Part shown: piece after piece, positions 26,044-38,550 of the stretch
Position numbering within the stretch: position 1 is the first letter of the stretch
Layout: the number at the start of each line of letters is the position of its first letter
NCBI GenBank assembly: GCA_037577475.1
Contig: CM075188.1
Span: 13,825,501 to 13,889,500, forward strand
Direction: 5' to 3'
DNA from: Chaunax sp. Z400
Lineage: Eukaryota > Chordata > Actinopteri > Lophiiformes > Chaunacidae
DNA length: 64,000 nucleotides
The notes under the pieces: model-generated
What the model was told of the DNA's origin: nothing
Databases searched by the model: none
What the model saw: the letters and a program-made list of their open reading frames with translations, nothing else
Translations under genes and position numbers: made by a program

Positions 26044-28469
26044 TTAATGAAGTTCCAGTTGTTCTTCATCCCTGTGCCTCACTGGATGGACCTCCTGCTT
26101 CTTCAGGCTGCCTATGAAAGACAATAAAAAGGGACACTTACTGAATGATTTACAGAACTGAATCACAGATACAGTAGGGTATTTTAGCATGTTAGGTTGT
26201 AACAAAAGCAAAACACTTTTTCAAAAGCAATAAACATTTCGGTAACTTCATTTTTCAAATATTGAATGTGCATAAATGGGTAGATGCTTTGGTGCATTTC
26301 AACACTGACCTTATTTGGGCAAGTTTCTTTCCTGTAAGAGATTGACAGATCAATACTGAGGTCTGTTGCAATAACATTGAATTGCATTCATTGCATAGTG
26401 TAATTGAGAAACACTGACTTTTTTTGTGCTTCAGCCAGCAAAAACAGATACAGCAGACGGCAGAGACGGCTCCACACCCAGCCAGGGCCAGCAGAGTCTG
26501 TTTATAGCCTGAGAAAATAAAAAACAGACATGTAATACATACAGGCTGACATTTCTTTTTTTTTTTTAAACTACTGCTGCTAGTGCTGCCCATTATAAAA
26601 ATAATTTAAGTGATTAATTCAAAGCAGAATCACTTTTAAAGAGAGACAACAAAACCATTTCATGAATCATTATCGCAGGATCCGATGTATTTATTATTTT
26701 TTTGTTCAAAAATATATCTTTGTTACTATATAACTTTATATAATGTCAAACAATTACTTGTACATGCAGGCCTTGGGCCGCTCCATAGCCCAGTAACCAC
26801 ACAGGTAACAACTGATGATCCTGTGATCCGGAAGCCTGGGTAGCACTTAAATTGACAGGTTGAGTTGAATGTTTGGTTTCCTCCTGAGCAGATATGGTAT
26901 CCGTTTTCAAGATGAGGCAGAGGGGGACATTGCACAGCTGGGGACACAAACAGGTTAAAGTTTACTAGGGATTCAGTTATATAACGGTTTGTGTTTGCTT
27001 TCTATTGTGACACAAGAACATTTTTAGAGCACATGCTGATGCAAGTATTTTTGGTGAGTATTTTGAATATTGTCCTCAGCCTGGCTTCAGGATGCAAAGG
27101 AAACAGATGTGGGATTTATGATCCCCATGTTAAAAGGTCTGTCAAGAAAAATCACGATTCATGTTCTGAAGAAGTGCACCAACTGCAAACTATACAGAGG
27201 ATGATTTGTTGAAGGAGATACCGAAAGGTCCACACATCAGTGTGTCAGTTTGTATTGTGATATAAATATACTGCTCTGTTGCAGTGTCACACCTGACCTT
27301 GCTGACTGTGAGGGATTTCAGGAATGTCTACAAACACATACAACTTGGCCTGGGACAAGAAAATAATGTCTGAAGACAAGAGACTGATAATCTGAGGTTG
27401 TTTTTTGGTCCTGACCAAGTCTTCTTCATGAAAATGCATTGTCCAATCACAGCAACCATACAGTAAGTAGAGATTATTGTGACCAGGTACAGATGGCACA
27501 TGTCAGCACAATGCCGCATATGTTTAGCCCCCATAGTTTCAGAAATTACAAACAAACTTAAGTGTTAAATCTGCCACCTTTATCAATGCAAACAGTAAAA
27601 TTACAGAAACCAAAAACTGCTTCAACCTAGGCAATATAGGGGCATGTGAGAACTGTTTTAAGATAAATTTGAAAAAACAAATTGAACACATCCTTAAAAT
27701 AAAACAGTACCTATTGTATTGTACAGTACCTGTTTGGCACCTGTCTCCCTCAAAGCCAGGTTCACAGAGGCAGGTTGTGTTTTCAATGGTCTCCTGGCAT
27801 CTTCCTCTCTCACATGATGTTGCATTACATTGGGCTGTTAAGAAAGAATGCTGTACTGAAACAACCTCTACCACTCCTGAAGCTTTAACATCCTTCAGAA
27901 ACAACGAGCCCTATACATACCTTGATAACAAACAGCGAATTTTCGATTGGCACATTTCTCGTCATTCCATTTCCCTCGGTTTTCTCCTGTGTTCACGTAG
28001 ATCTCCACACAAAACTCTGTGCTGTGGTTGTTGTTGGGCTCCTTTGCTGCCCATGAATGCTCACCAATCCATGTGCTGTTATTCCCAATCCAGGTCCAAG
28101 TTTCATTCTTGTGCTTTTTAGTGATTCCAATCCAATAATATGGACTCCTATTTCTATTAGGCAGCTTTGAGACCAGATAGTCGTTCTCTTCCTGGCTTTG
28201 GATGACCACCATGTCTGTGTAAGTGGTCTGGCACCACTGTCGGGCCAGGGTCCAGTTCTTGGTGTTGCTCGAGTAATGATATGTCCAGCCCATGGCAACC
28301 TCAACCAAGGAGCTTCCTAATATACAGTATGTATTTGAAAGAGTTGAAAAGTTTGAAAAGTTTTTGTCATGAGTGTGAAAACAGGTCATGCACGGTATAA
28401 TATCTCACAGGTTTCCCCTTAGGGATAAATGTAATACTCACCAAGGAGTAGAATTATTGTCCACTTCAT
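26044..28469 (-). CDS. Short selectin: lectin, EGF, one CCP, TM
   Basis: Type I membrane adhesion receptor of the selectin family, expected to bind fucosylated/sialylated glycans on leukocytes or endothelium. Minus-strand exons in order 28442-28469, 27921-28316, 27730-27834, 26758-26937, 26419-26508 and 26044-26111 join in frame to 288 aa. A signal peptide (MKWTIILLLG) is followed by a C-type lectin domain from about Trp20 (WTYHYSSNTKNW ... YYWIGI) with ligand motif EPNN and calcium-site KWNDEKC. Then come an EGF module (SCERGRCQETIENTTCLCEPG), one CCP (QCPPLPHLENGYHICSGG), a Cys-rich transmembrane helix near 239-262 (LLALAGCGAVSAVCCICF) and a 25-residue basic/acidic tail. Mammalian selectins have at least two CCPs (SELL 2, SELE 6, SELP 9), so this is unusually short. 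L-selectin is the closest in size. I leave the symbol empty because orthology is not certain. Confidence 0.85.
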
Positions 28470-28687
28470 TTTAAATGAGTCAACTACAAATAGCTGTTGA
28501 ATACCATCAAGAAAAATAAATGAATAAGATTATGTTTACTTACCCAGAATGGGTAAAAAAATAGAAACAATATATTTTGTAAGCTGAAATAAGATTGCTA
28601 CCAAAGTTAAATCCTTGTTCTAATCATAACAAACATAAAAGATTATATCGCAGCAGTGCAGTGAGTGAAGTGAGAGCAGTGTCAGGT

Positions 28688-28694
28688 TTTTATA
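28688..28694 (-). promoter_or_regulatory. TATA box of the short selectin gene
   Basis: Minus-strand TATAAAA lies 219 bases upstream of the ATG at 28469, with no other gene nearby. A 5' UTR of about 190 bases, possibly spliced, would follow. Confidence 0.4.
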
Positions 28695-28699
28695 TTTCT

Positions 28700-30148
28700 C
28701 CTAGGCTATTCAGTCCAACAATATAATACCTGGATGTTTACTGTGCAGAGTGAATGCTGGTGATGAATGAATTACTGACTTAATAACTTAGGTCATCTTT
28801 ATTTCCCTGTTTCTGGTAAAAGTTAGGTCAGAGGGTAGATCTTGCATGCATGCATGAAACAAACATCTTAAGGGAATATAAACTATAAAAACATATTTGA
28901 AACATATTTCAAGTAAAGCACAGCGAGGTCACCTAAAAATGAATTTAGAAAGGGATCATTTTGCCAATTTTCCAAGAAACTGCTTGCTCCTGGTTGCTGC
29001 TTTTTTATTTATTTATATTTTCTGATATTTACAATGACGAATCTTTCACAATGGTTAGCCTACTGTACATACTGTAGCACCGTGGTAGGAAGCATTTCCA
29101 TTAATACTAGAATATACATATTCTATTTCAAAGTTTTTTTAGTGACATCCTGACATGTGAATTCAAGTATTTATCAGTTACAAATTACAGAGTCCCCACA
29201 ATGTCACCTTCACTCTGTAAGATATCAGATCTATTTCTAATGTGCTGACATAGAAGATTTGGTGAAACAAACAATGGTGATGACCTGTAAAACAGATTAC
29301 TCCAGCAGTACAACTCTTCCTTCCTTGCTTACCTCTCACTTTTATGCAACCATTCATCTCTGTCCCCTACCAGAGGTCACAGAAACATACAAAAGGTCTG
29401 TACTTTATTTGGAGAAAGGTTTATCTTGGACCTTTGTAAAAAATACACAACATCCTGCGATGCCCCATAAGTATCTGTGCTCAAAATGTGGCAACAGTTT
29501 GGTGTTGTGTGCAGAGTTTATGCCTAGATCTTAGTGTATCAGTTTGTTTATTTAGTTTTCATTTGATCAGATAGATACTGGTCATGATAGTAGAAGATAC
29601 ATAAAAAATGACCAAAGGAAAATGACATGGAATGAGGTTTTATTATGATTAAATATCAGAAATGCTTATACACAGAAACAAAAAAAAATATGAATGAACA
29701 TTTCAAATATAATTACCATATCTTAAATAAATAGGACATAAATACAGAAATCGATGTAATGAAATTATTCACAGTTTTGCATTGCATGGCAATCCCACAA
29801 TGTTATGCTACATTTACAATAACATGAATAGAGCCACCTTTCTCAGCATGGTCATAAAGCTGTAGAACATTGTGTTCAAAATAAAACTCCCCTGGGGAGG
29901 AAATACATGTCTGAACATCATCACAGAGCAAACGATGAAATTCAACAAACCATTAAAAGAGCCATCTAATGTGGATGTCTGCAGAAAACCTTTCCTCTCA
30001 CCACTCATAGCGCTGATATCTTGGCTTTTCCTGGTTTATCCTAGTGTAAATTATTTATTCTGGTCACGTTACTATGACTGTAAATTTACATGCAGTTACG
30101 TGAAAGAAATATACAATTATCCTTGATTGTCTCTGAAGAGCATGACTT
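28700..30148. other. Spacer between the two intact selectins
   Basis: AT-rich spacer with no exon I can support. It should contain the 3' UTR of the upstream E-selectin-like gene: minus-strand AATAAA occurs at 30054-30059, about 90 bases after its stop codon. Confidence 0.5.
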
Positions 30149-33100
30149 CTATATGAGGCTGTCGATGCTGTTTTTGTAGACCTGGGGGGGGGCCTCGATG
30201 TCAGAGTTGCTGTAAGGAAAGAGCATGAATTTAAAAACTTGAACAGACAAATAAATGAGAAATGTTTGATATTTTAAAAAAAAGATAACACTTAACCAAC
30301 CTGTTCAGCTCAAACTTGCTGGCTTTCCGCCTCATTCGTCTCAGGAGCCACAGAACCAGAGCCAGACCAGATAATGACAGAGCGCCCCCTGCTGCCACAC
30401 CAGCAGTAATTGCACCAATCGGTGACGGAGAAGCTGTGGAAACATCAAGAGTGAATTATTTGAACTTTTAAACTCAAACTACTTAAATATTATAATGTAT
30501 TTAAATGTCTTCTAAAATTTGAATTTGTTTTTGTTTGTTTTACCTTGGCAGGTGGGTTTCTTTCCAGTCCAATTGCCATGATGATCACAGGTCAGCAGCT
30601 CATGTCCCTCTAATGAGTAATCTTGATTGCAGGTGAAGGAGCACTGTGAGTTATACACCGGCTCACTGTCTGAGCAGTTGATATGACTGTTTTCAGGAGC
30701 CTCAAGCAATGGGCATCTCACTGCTGTGGAAAAAACAACAATAATTTAGATGATAGTAAAGGAGATCTAATTTTAGTGATGGAACACTAATGCTGTGCCT
30801 CAAAACCTTTGAGCATGCAAATAAAGTAGGTATAAGAAATAGTGCAGGTAAAATGGGCTTATGTGTATACCTGTGCAGGTCGGTGGCGTGGAGGTCCACT
30901 GGCCTGGATTTACACACTCCATCTTTAGTGCACCTTGCAGCTCATAACCTTCATCGCAGCTATAAATGCAGGCCATGCCAAGTGGATGAGGGGTCGCAGT
31001 AGAAACCGGCAAAGACAGAGAAGGACTACAGCTGATCTGGACGCTTGTTGGAATCTCAGGAGCAGGACATCCTATTGCTATAAAGGAAAAGAAGATGACA
31101 AAATGTTGTGACACAGCACAAAATCAGAGTATAAAAATAGACACGTGTAAAATGCAATGAGCAAATAGTGTTGTGTGAGCCAAGAGTTATGTGAAATTAT
31201 GCTTTCATACCTTTGCAGGTAGGTATGGCTTTACTCCACTGTCCGTCCTCAGAACACTGACTGGACTGTGCTCCCTGCAGTTCAAAGCCTGCTTCACAGC
31301 TGAAGCTGCAGCTGGAGTCAGGCCTCAGTTCAGTCAAAGGTTGGCTGCATTCGGTTATCAGGTGAGCTTCCCCCTCTGGATTCTTGCAAGTGATGGCTAA
31401 AAAAAGGAAATGAGTTGAAAGAAATGTTTGTCACAGAGGCACAAAAACAAGAGAGCTCTTTTGAAGTGTGGGCGGACTAGACATAGAATGTGTCCTCACC
31501 TTCACAGCGAGGCATCCTCTCATTCCACTCAGCTGACGATGTGCATGTCACCGTGCTCGGCCCCACCAGATGGTAACCTGGGGCACAGCTGAAGCTGCAG
31601 GTGTTTCCAAAGCTGAATTTCATGTCTGCATCGTCTCCACAGCCGGTAACGCCATTCTCTAGCTCCTGGAGATCAGGGCACTGGACCGCTGCAAAACAGA
31701 GGGAGGAACAGAAGAGGTCAACAGTAGAACCATATACCTTTTCCCTCATAATAATAAATAATAACATTAATATACTTAAAATAATGTGAGGTAGAGTCCA
31801 ACATGTGTACATACCAGCACAAAATGGTTGTGAGGAATTCCAGATTCCTGTTGCTTCACACTGCAGAGTATTAGAACCAATGAGAACATAGCCTTCATCA
31901 CAGGTGAACACACAGTTGGACTGGTAGCTGGAGGGGCCCAGAGGATCTGAGCATGTCATGGATCCTCTTGTTGGACGAGACAGCTCCTGACACTTCACCA
32001 CTGTGAATGATAGGACCAACAAAAACCCATTAAAGCGTGCTCCATGATTGTGATAATAAATTTAGTCAATATCAAATCACTTTTTAAAAATTTTTTTGTA
32101 GGTTTGCAATACTCTTCAACTCACATTCACATGTAGGAGGCTGCTCTGACCACTCCGTTGAAGCAGTGCATGTCAGGGGTCTTGACATGTTAAGCTGGTA
32201 TCCTTCCTCGCAGGAATATTGGCACAACGAGTCATAGGAGAAGTCTCCATATTGATGAGTGCAATTTAGACTTCCTTTGTACGGGAGGGTCAGCTCCTCT
32301 TTGTTGCATTTAACAACTGCCCACAAAGAAAATAACACAGTTAGATATCAGGTCTTACCTGTTAGAGAATTCAAGTACTGTGAACGTAAAACAAGTACAA
32401 CTTCAGTGCATTTCCTTACCTTGCTCACACCTCTCTCCATAGAAGCCTTCATAGCAAGCACACCTGTGGCTGTTGATGGTTTCCACACAGTCGCCATAGA
32501 GGCAAGAGTCGTTCTTACATGCAGCTGGGGAGTGAAGAAATACCCTAATTAAGCTTGCACAAAATATTTCTCTCACAACACCATCCAAACAAAATTTTAA
32601 TCATTTAAATCAAGAGATTCCCTCTAACTTTTGCTCACCTGTGTAGCACAGAGCAGTCTTCATCTTCCCACACCTCTCATCATTCCACTTGCCTGGCTCA
32701 ATCTTCCTTTTAATGTACATCTCCACACAATCCTCATTCAACCCCGTACTCTGTCCGTTCCTCCCATCGTTGGGTTCGTCCTTTGCCCAGTTGGTTGCCT
32801 CTGCTGTCAGGGTCTTGTTGGTCCCTACCCAGGTCCAAACATTATTGATCTTGCGGATCCCAATCCAGTAGTAGGTGGATTTTTTGGGCAGCCAGCTGTT
32901 GAGATGCTCAATCTCCTCCTGGTTCTGAATGGCCACCATGTCCGTGTATTTCTCTTTGCACCATGCTCTAGCTTGATACCAATTCATGGTGGTGGTAGAG
33001 TAGTAGTAGGACCAGCACTCAACACTAGTCCACATGCACAGCACTGAGGATGGAGGACAGAGACATGTGTTAGACGATAGGAGCAATAAGGTTGAATTAA

Positions 33101-33334
33101 AAAAAAAATCATACCTAGAATAAGCAGGTTATGCTTGCATAAGATTTACATACTTGTGCAAAGAAAAGTCAAGCTGGTCCATGAGATCTTAGATCCATTG
33201 GTCTGGAGTAATCCAAAGCAGAACGCCTGTGAAAATCAAGAAAAAAAAGTCAAGATAAATTTATGCCATAAATGCATCTATAGGAATTTGCATTAAATAG
33301 AACTGTATTTAATAAATGTCTCTACACTCACCAT
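30149..33334 (-). CDS. sele: E-selectin-like adhesion receptor with six CCPs
   Basis: Selectin that would mediate leukocyte rolling on activated endothelium. Minus-strand exons 33332-33334 (the ATG alone), 33154-33226, 32639-33043, 32420-32524, 32125-32316, 31815-32000, 31500-31688, 31211-31396, 30871-31077, 30544-30723, 30301-30433 and 30149-30209 join in frame to 639 aa. A hydrophobic leader is followed by a C-type lectin domain (CWSYYYSTTTMNW ... STYYWIGIRKINNVWTWVG), EGF (SCLYGDCVETINSHRCACY), CCP1 to CCP6 at roughly 196-575, a Gly/Ala/Leu transmembrane helix (AAGGALSLSGLALVLWLL) and a cytoplasmic tail ending QVYKNSIDSLI. Six CCPs and the LWLLRRMRRKASKF juxtamembrane stretch match SELE best; SELP is the alternative. 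The ligand loop has EPND instead of EPNN and is six residues longer than in human SELE. All internal exons are phase 1, as expected for shuffled modules. Confidence 0.88.
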
Positions 33335-33442
33335 TTTTGTGGTATGTAGTAAGTGCTATATAACCTACACAAGACTTTTACTATTTATCTACTCTCAGCA
33401 AAGGATGAGATGATTCTGAGTTTCATGTGCTGAGGTTCGCGC

Positions 33443-33518
33443 TTTTATACACTCAGCCGACCTGGTCCAATATTCTGGGAAGCCCTCATCAAAGACGGGG
33501 CTTTCACTGGAAATCCCC
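33443..33518 (-). promoter_or_regulatory. TATA box and NF-kB-like site of sele-like gene
   Basis: On the minus strand, TATAAAA (33443-33449) lies 109 bases before the ATG. A GGGGATTTCC decamer (33509-33518), matching the kB consensus GGGRNNYYCC, lies 59 bases upstream of the TATA box. An inverted CCAAT-type motif (TATTGG) and a weaker GGGCTTCCC lie between them. The mammalian E-selectin promoter has a similar TATA-proximal cluster of kB sites driving cytokine induction. Function here is inferred from motif and position. Confidence 0.6.
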
Positions 33519-33519
33519 A

Positions 33520-35635
33520 CACCCACACCACTACTTCCCCATCTAGCCGTGGTCCTTGGAAACTTTCTCTCTCTCTTTATCGTTTTAAAGCAAATGATTG
33601 ATTGATTTTAGGAGGAAATGTTATATCAGTGTTACTTGGAACAGTGCTAAAGGAAGTTTAGTTTCTCAAGTGCTGCATTTAAATACAATTTTGAGGGATT
33701 TGTACTTTACCTATTTCCATTTAATGCTTTTTATACTTCTACTGCACCATATTTATCAAAAGGAAATAGTTATTTTTACTTAGACTACAGTCATTTAGCT
33801 TTCTTTTAAAATTTGAATTTTCATCTACAACTTACGATTAACTTAATATGATTTCTTCTTGTACAACTACTCAGCAATATATGAAGTAGTTAGAGGTGGA
33901 TCAAGTTCACCCTGCTACCACATTATATATAACTATTAATAATTAAATAATATAAATTATTAAGTAATGTTGCACACTGACAGGTGCCATTCTGTTTTTA
34001 TTTTTATTTTGATACGTTGCTGCAAATACTTCCACACTTTAAGTTCAGTAAAAAAAAAATCCAGGACTTTTAGGATACTTGTAATCAAGTATTTTATATA
34101 AGCCTATCAATACTTTTAAGTAAAGGATCTAAATACTCACCTAAGATTTTTTAATACACTGATAATGTACTAATGTGCTTAAAAACCTGGGGAAATTAGC
34201 ACACATGGACAAAGACAAAAAAAATCGCATGGCACAGCACACATTCTGATACACATATTAAACAGAAAGGCAACTGAGAAGGAAATTTTAGTCTCGGAGA
34301 TTTAGAATATCAAAAAAAAAATTAAATCATTTAAATGTTTTTCAACAAATGAAAACAATTTGGATTTGGAGTCTTTTTAAGTTTCATGAGTGTACATGAT
34401 GATTCATTATGGATGGTGCACATTTATAGTAGTACAAAGTGTGCCAACGGACAATCTATTGATTGGAACATGCTTTTCAAAGTGACATGACAAGGGATGT
34501 GCTCATCAAAAGAAGAAAGAGTGAACAAAACAATAAAACAGCAGCTAACAAACACTGGTGTTTTTGATGATTGTCCGGGGACAGGAAATGTGTGGTTCAG
34601 GAGCAGAGGCGCCTGCCGGCTGCCTGTGTTTCTGGAAGTCACAAATCATATCCTTCCTTTCTGATGAGAGCCACTGGATAGTAGCCATTGTTGTATGACA
34701 CCTCTTAACCTCCCTCACTTGCCCTTAAACAATAATATAAGCTCCCTAATTACAGAACAAAACCCAAGGAGGAGACTCAGTTTCATCTTTGATAAGAAAA
34801 CACTAAACAGATTTAGAAGATTTGTGCTCTTACCACAGTTAACTGGGTTCCTGCATCACAAGGCCACTCCACAGATGTGTGTTTGCAATTCATCACGCAT
34901 TAGGAAAAGAGGACTGAACAAAGGCATTTTTATTCACTTATCTGGGTAATATTATCCTAACTATTAAGTAAACTGCAGACAATAATTCAGGACAACATGC
35001 TTATTCACCATAAAGCACAGAAAATCACAACATTCAACCTCACTGTCTGCACTTCACAACCTCCTTTCTGCTGAGCGGTTTGTCTCACGACATTCGAACT
35101 AAAAGGTTTTTTTGGCTTCAGATTAAAAACTGGAGGATGGATCTTTGGTTAAAGAACACATTGAGCCACCAGAGGTTTGAGCACCTGTGGCAAAAACGTC
35201 CATCCTGCTGAATTGTTCATGAACCAAAAATGACTTCCCAGCAGCTTCAACGCTGACCTCCTGTCTTCCTGACAGACACCAGAGGAAAACCCTCTCTTGT
35301 TAATGGAAATGACATGTCATGTACAGAGATAAAACAGAAGTCCCTCAGATAGATATATTGTTGATATCTTCCCTATGATGTAAACTGTGTTTTTTTTAAA
35401 TATAAACTGCAATGCATTGATACAAATCTGCAGTATAAAGACTGCATAATGTCAGAGCTGTTCTCTCTTGCTGTCGCAGGGGGTCGCATTGTGCAGGAAG
35501 CGGTGTTGAAAGTAGTGTCTGTCTCTTTAAGACAGGAAATAGACGGTCCCAATCCAAATAAGGTCATCTGTGTGAACGCAGCGTGTTGTCTTCCTCAACG
35601 GAACCTCTGGTGCGTTTAGTCAAGTTAGAGCCGCA
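33520..35635. other. Intergenic, divergent sele-like and phpt1 promoters
   Basis: AT-rich DNA between two divergent genes. No exon, RNA gene or clear mobile element was recognised. Confidence 0.5.
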
Positions 35636-36440
35636 ATGGCAGAAGCCCTGGCAAAAATACCAGATGTGGAGATCGATCCTGAGGGAACCTTTAAGTACAT
35701 ACTGGTCAGAGTGACAGTGAAAGATGGCGGTGTGCATAAAGACATAGTCCGTGGCACAAAAAGTGCAGAGTATCACAGTAAGTTGATAGTATGCTGCAGA
35801 GCAGTATCATGGTTAAGTGCGTCAGTTCAGCTCGAGATAACATGCAAACACGACGCAAATGCCCCGTAGCCTATACTTTGGATTGATTTGACCCTTTAAA
35901 CGCTGCTGTCTTGGTGCAACCTGCAAACAAGTGCACAATACTGCACAGGCAAGCGAGATGTAATGACTAACAATCTTAATATATGCAAATACAAAAGCAA
36001 CTGCTTCAGTTTATATGTGAAATTAATAGTAATACGTTTTCTAGGTGCTTCAGATTGTTGCTTTTTGACTGCCCTGTAGCTAAACCTGATTAATTGTGTT
36101 AATTTATACAGTTATTTGGATTATTTGCAGATCATATATTTGAAAAGGTCAGTCCAGCTATGGAGGCCTTGGGGATGGAGTGTAAATGCCTCGGAGGAGG
36201 AAAGATACAGCACAACAGCCAAGAGAAAAAAATACGGGTGTTTGGAGAATCAACTGTAAGTCACTCTGACTGAAAGGCCATTAGAAGCTGAATCAAATAA
36301 GCCTTAATATTATTTTAATGTGATCATGCTTTCTCATTCATTTTCAGGCATTTGGTAAAGCTGATCATTCTGTGTCTGCAGAGAAGTTGAAGAGTGCCTT
36401 CAGTGACTATGAGATCACCTGGTCTGATGACAAAAAATAA
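35636..36440 (+). CDS. phpt1: 14 kDa phosphohistidine phosphatase
   Basis: Cytosolic protein-histidine phosphatase that removes phosphate from phosphohistidine on targets such as ATP-citrate lyase and G-beta. Exons 35636-35777, 36131-36255 and 36348-36440 join in frame to 119 aa (human PHPT1 is 125). Visible family marks are IPDVEIDPEGTFKYILVRV near the N-terminus, the catalytic-histidine motif SAEYH with His47 (human His53), CLGGGKIQHNSQEKKIRVFG and the C-terminal DYEITWSDD. The N-terminal loop between beta strands is shorter than in human, which explains the length difference. The start is the only in-frame ATG before the conserved core. AATAAA at 36436-36441 overlaps the stop codon, so that hexamer is probably not the used signal. 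Complete exons and an intact active site argue for a working gene, not a retrocopy. Confidence 0.93.
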
Positions 36441-37473
36441 AAGTGTAAATCTGTAAATCTCATTTCAAATGTGTTTATTTATCCTATTCCACCAGGAAAA
36501 CCTCACAAATATGCATAGACTTTGCTGTAAAGCCACCATTTAACTCAAATACCCCAGTCTGCATTTGTTTGTGTCTGAATGTGTGAAAGCACAAAAAAAT
36601 GACTCCTGAATGATCTTTTGCTTTGCAAGTGTTTGATTGCAGGTTTTTATCATTTTCAGTCACTTAAATTTTAAGTCTGTTGTATAAATAGAATAGAATG
36701 ATTCATTTCTACTTTTACTTGGTGTTCAATTGACTTCATCAGAATTGAAGGCCTGATGCCAAGCATAATATCCATACAGGATGGAGTGAGCCAATGGATA
36801 ACACATCCTGTTACTCTGAGGGAAAGTTTCTTGTTTTAAAACCAGACAGATAAGAGAGGGTTTCATTTTTGTGTAATGCTTAATGTTGAACTTCAAACTA
36901 AATCCCACGGTGCTTTACAGACAATGCAATAATAAACAAAAGCCAGGAAAAAGTGCCAGTTGGATAAAATAGCCTGAACAGACATGCAATTTTTCTCTTT
37001 TTTTCCACAGACATTTGTCATTCAAGGCTTTCTTCCAGTTTGGTATAATGAACCTTTTTATTTTATTTTCATGCATAACTCTAAAACTAACTATGAAACA
37101 ACCACGATAAACCTGTGACAAGATCAAATGTTTTTCATCTGTTGTCTGCATTGTCTAGGGAAAAGAAGACTGACACTGTGTCCCAAATCCATATACTTAG
37201 GATTTTAAGCAGGTCCTGTTGTGTGTTCACACTTTTTCAAGTTTAGTGCTGATCCACTAAATATCTACAATATGATGCACAAAGACAATGGAGGTGCCAT
37301 TCTCAACTGGAAATAATTAAAATGAATTCTTGATCATGGTGAAACAGCTCCTAAAACTCTTTAGAACAAAAAAGATTATATATATAGATAGATAGATAGA
37401 TATCATATATGATATATGATACGCCTGACTGACCACTCAAAACGTTTTACAGCAGTGAATAGAAGCCTTCCAG

Positions 37474-37513
37474 TAAATGGACAGCCGCTCTACCCCCTGA
37501 GCCACTAGAGACC
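37474..37513 (-). mobile_element. tRNA-SINE head fragment
   Basis: Minus-strand wording TGGCTCAGGGGGTAGAGCGG matches the 5' head of the SINE found whole at 23339-23523. The rest of the element is missing. Confidence 0.55.
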
Positions 37514-38480
37514 ATATGAACAGAATTAGCTTACCCGTTACCCTGTGAACTCAAAAAAAGGAAAAACAAGGATACCTTCCTTCCAGTTTTCATTCCAAAT
37601 CAAGAGGCAGTTTCCTATAAAGGCGTAACCTTCCTATTATCTACAAACAGGCAGGTCAGCACACGAGGGAGAAGTCCAAAACTACTTTAACTTCTTAATC
37701 TTTTAGGAAACACATATGCTACAGTAATGGTTTAATGAGATTTTACATGAAATGTTAAACCCTTCCTATGAACAATCTGTAATCAGCCTGTCATGTAAAA
37801 AAGGCATCTTCATCATGATCGTTACAATCTAACCCACAAAATAACATTTACTTTCCTTTGTTTGAAATAATACTGCCTATATAGTATGTTGTGTATTTCT
37901 TTTGAAACACTCATGAATACTTAACATATTTTGCCAAATCTATTGAGATACTTTTCATTGTAAACAATTTTGACCTGTAAAACAACTTTAACTTAAAAAT
38001 GTAAGTTCAACTGCTTCTTTAAATATTTTAGTTAACTTAGGTTGAATTATTACTTAAAGTCTCTTGTGAGACATTAATTTTACTGACCATGAGAAAACAT
38101 GTTTGATAACCTGGAGATATTAAATTGAATCAACAGCTGTTCAGTCACACTGAACAACATTGCAAACATTTTTGACTTCCTTTTATATTATCTCTGAAGA
38201 GTCGGTCCTCTATTCCACAGAAAAAACTCATAGCCGCAGCTGCTTTTTTCCCCAATCTCCCAGTGACATATTTTAAATTTTAAATGACGGGGGACCACCT
38301 GAATTCAATTGTGATTTTCCTCATTGTTCAAAATGTTATCATTATTGTGAAAACGTTCAGCGATGACCTATCTTAATGTATTAAAGACAAACAAACTTTT
38401 CATGATATATGGCTTCAAGGGTCTCAGCAGAGTTTCACTTCTCAAACAATGCTGCTAATAAGCGGATCATTAGTTTATAG

Positions 38481-38485
<5 letters not shown>

Positions 38486-38547
<62 letters not shown>
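38486..38547. repeat. (TA)31 microsatellite
   Basis: Uninterrupted alternating TA run of about 62 bases. Confidence 0.95.

Positions 38548-38550
<3 letters not shown>

Noticed and set aside
27669..28121. 150-codon plus-strand frame
   Set aside because: Antisense shadow of the short selectin's lectin and EGF exons.
32631..33047. 138-codon plus-strand frame
   Set aside because: Antisense shadow of the E-selectin-like lectin exon.
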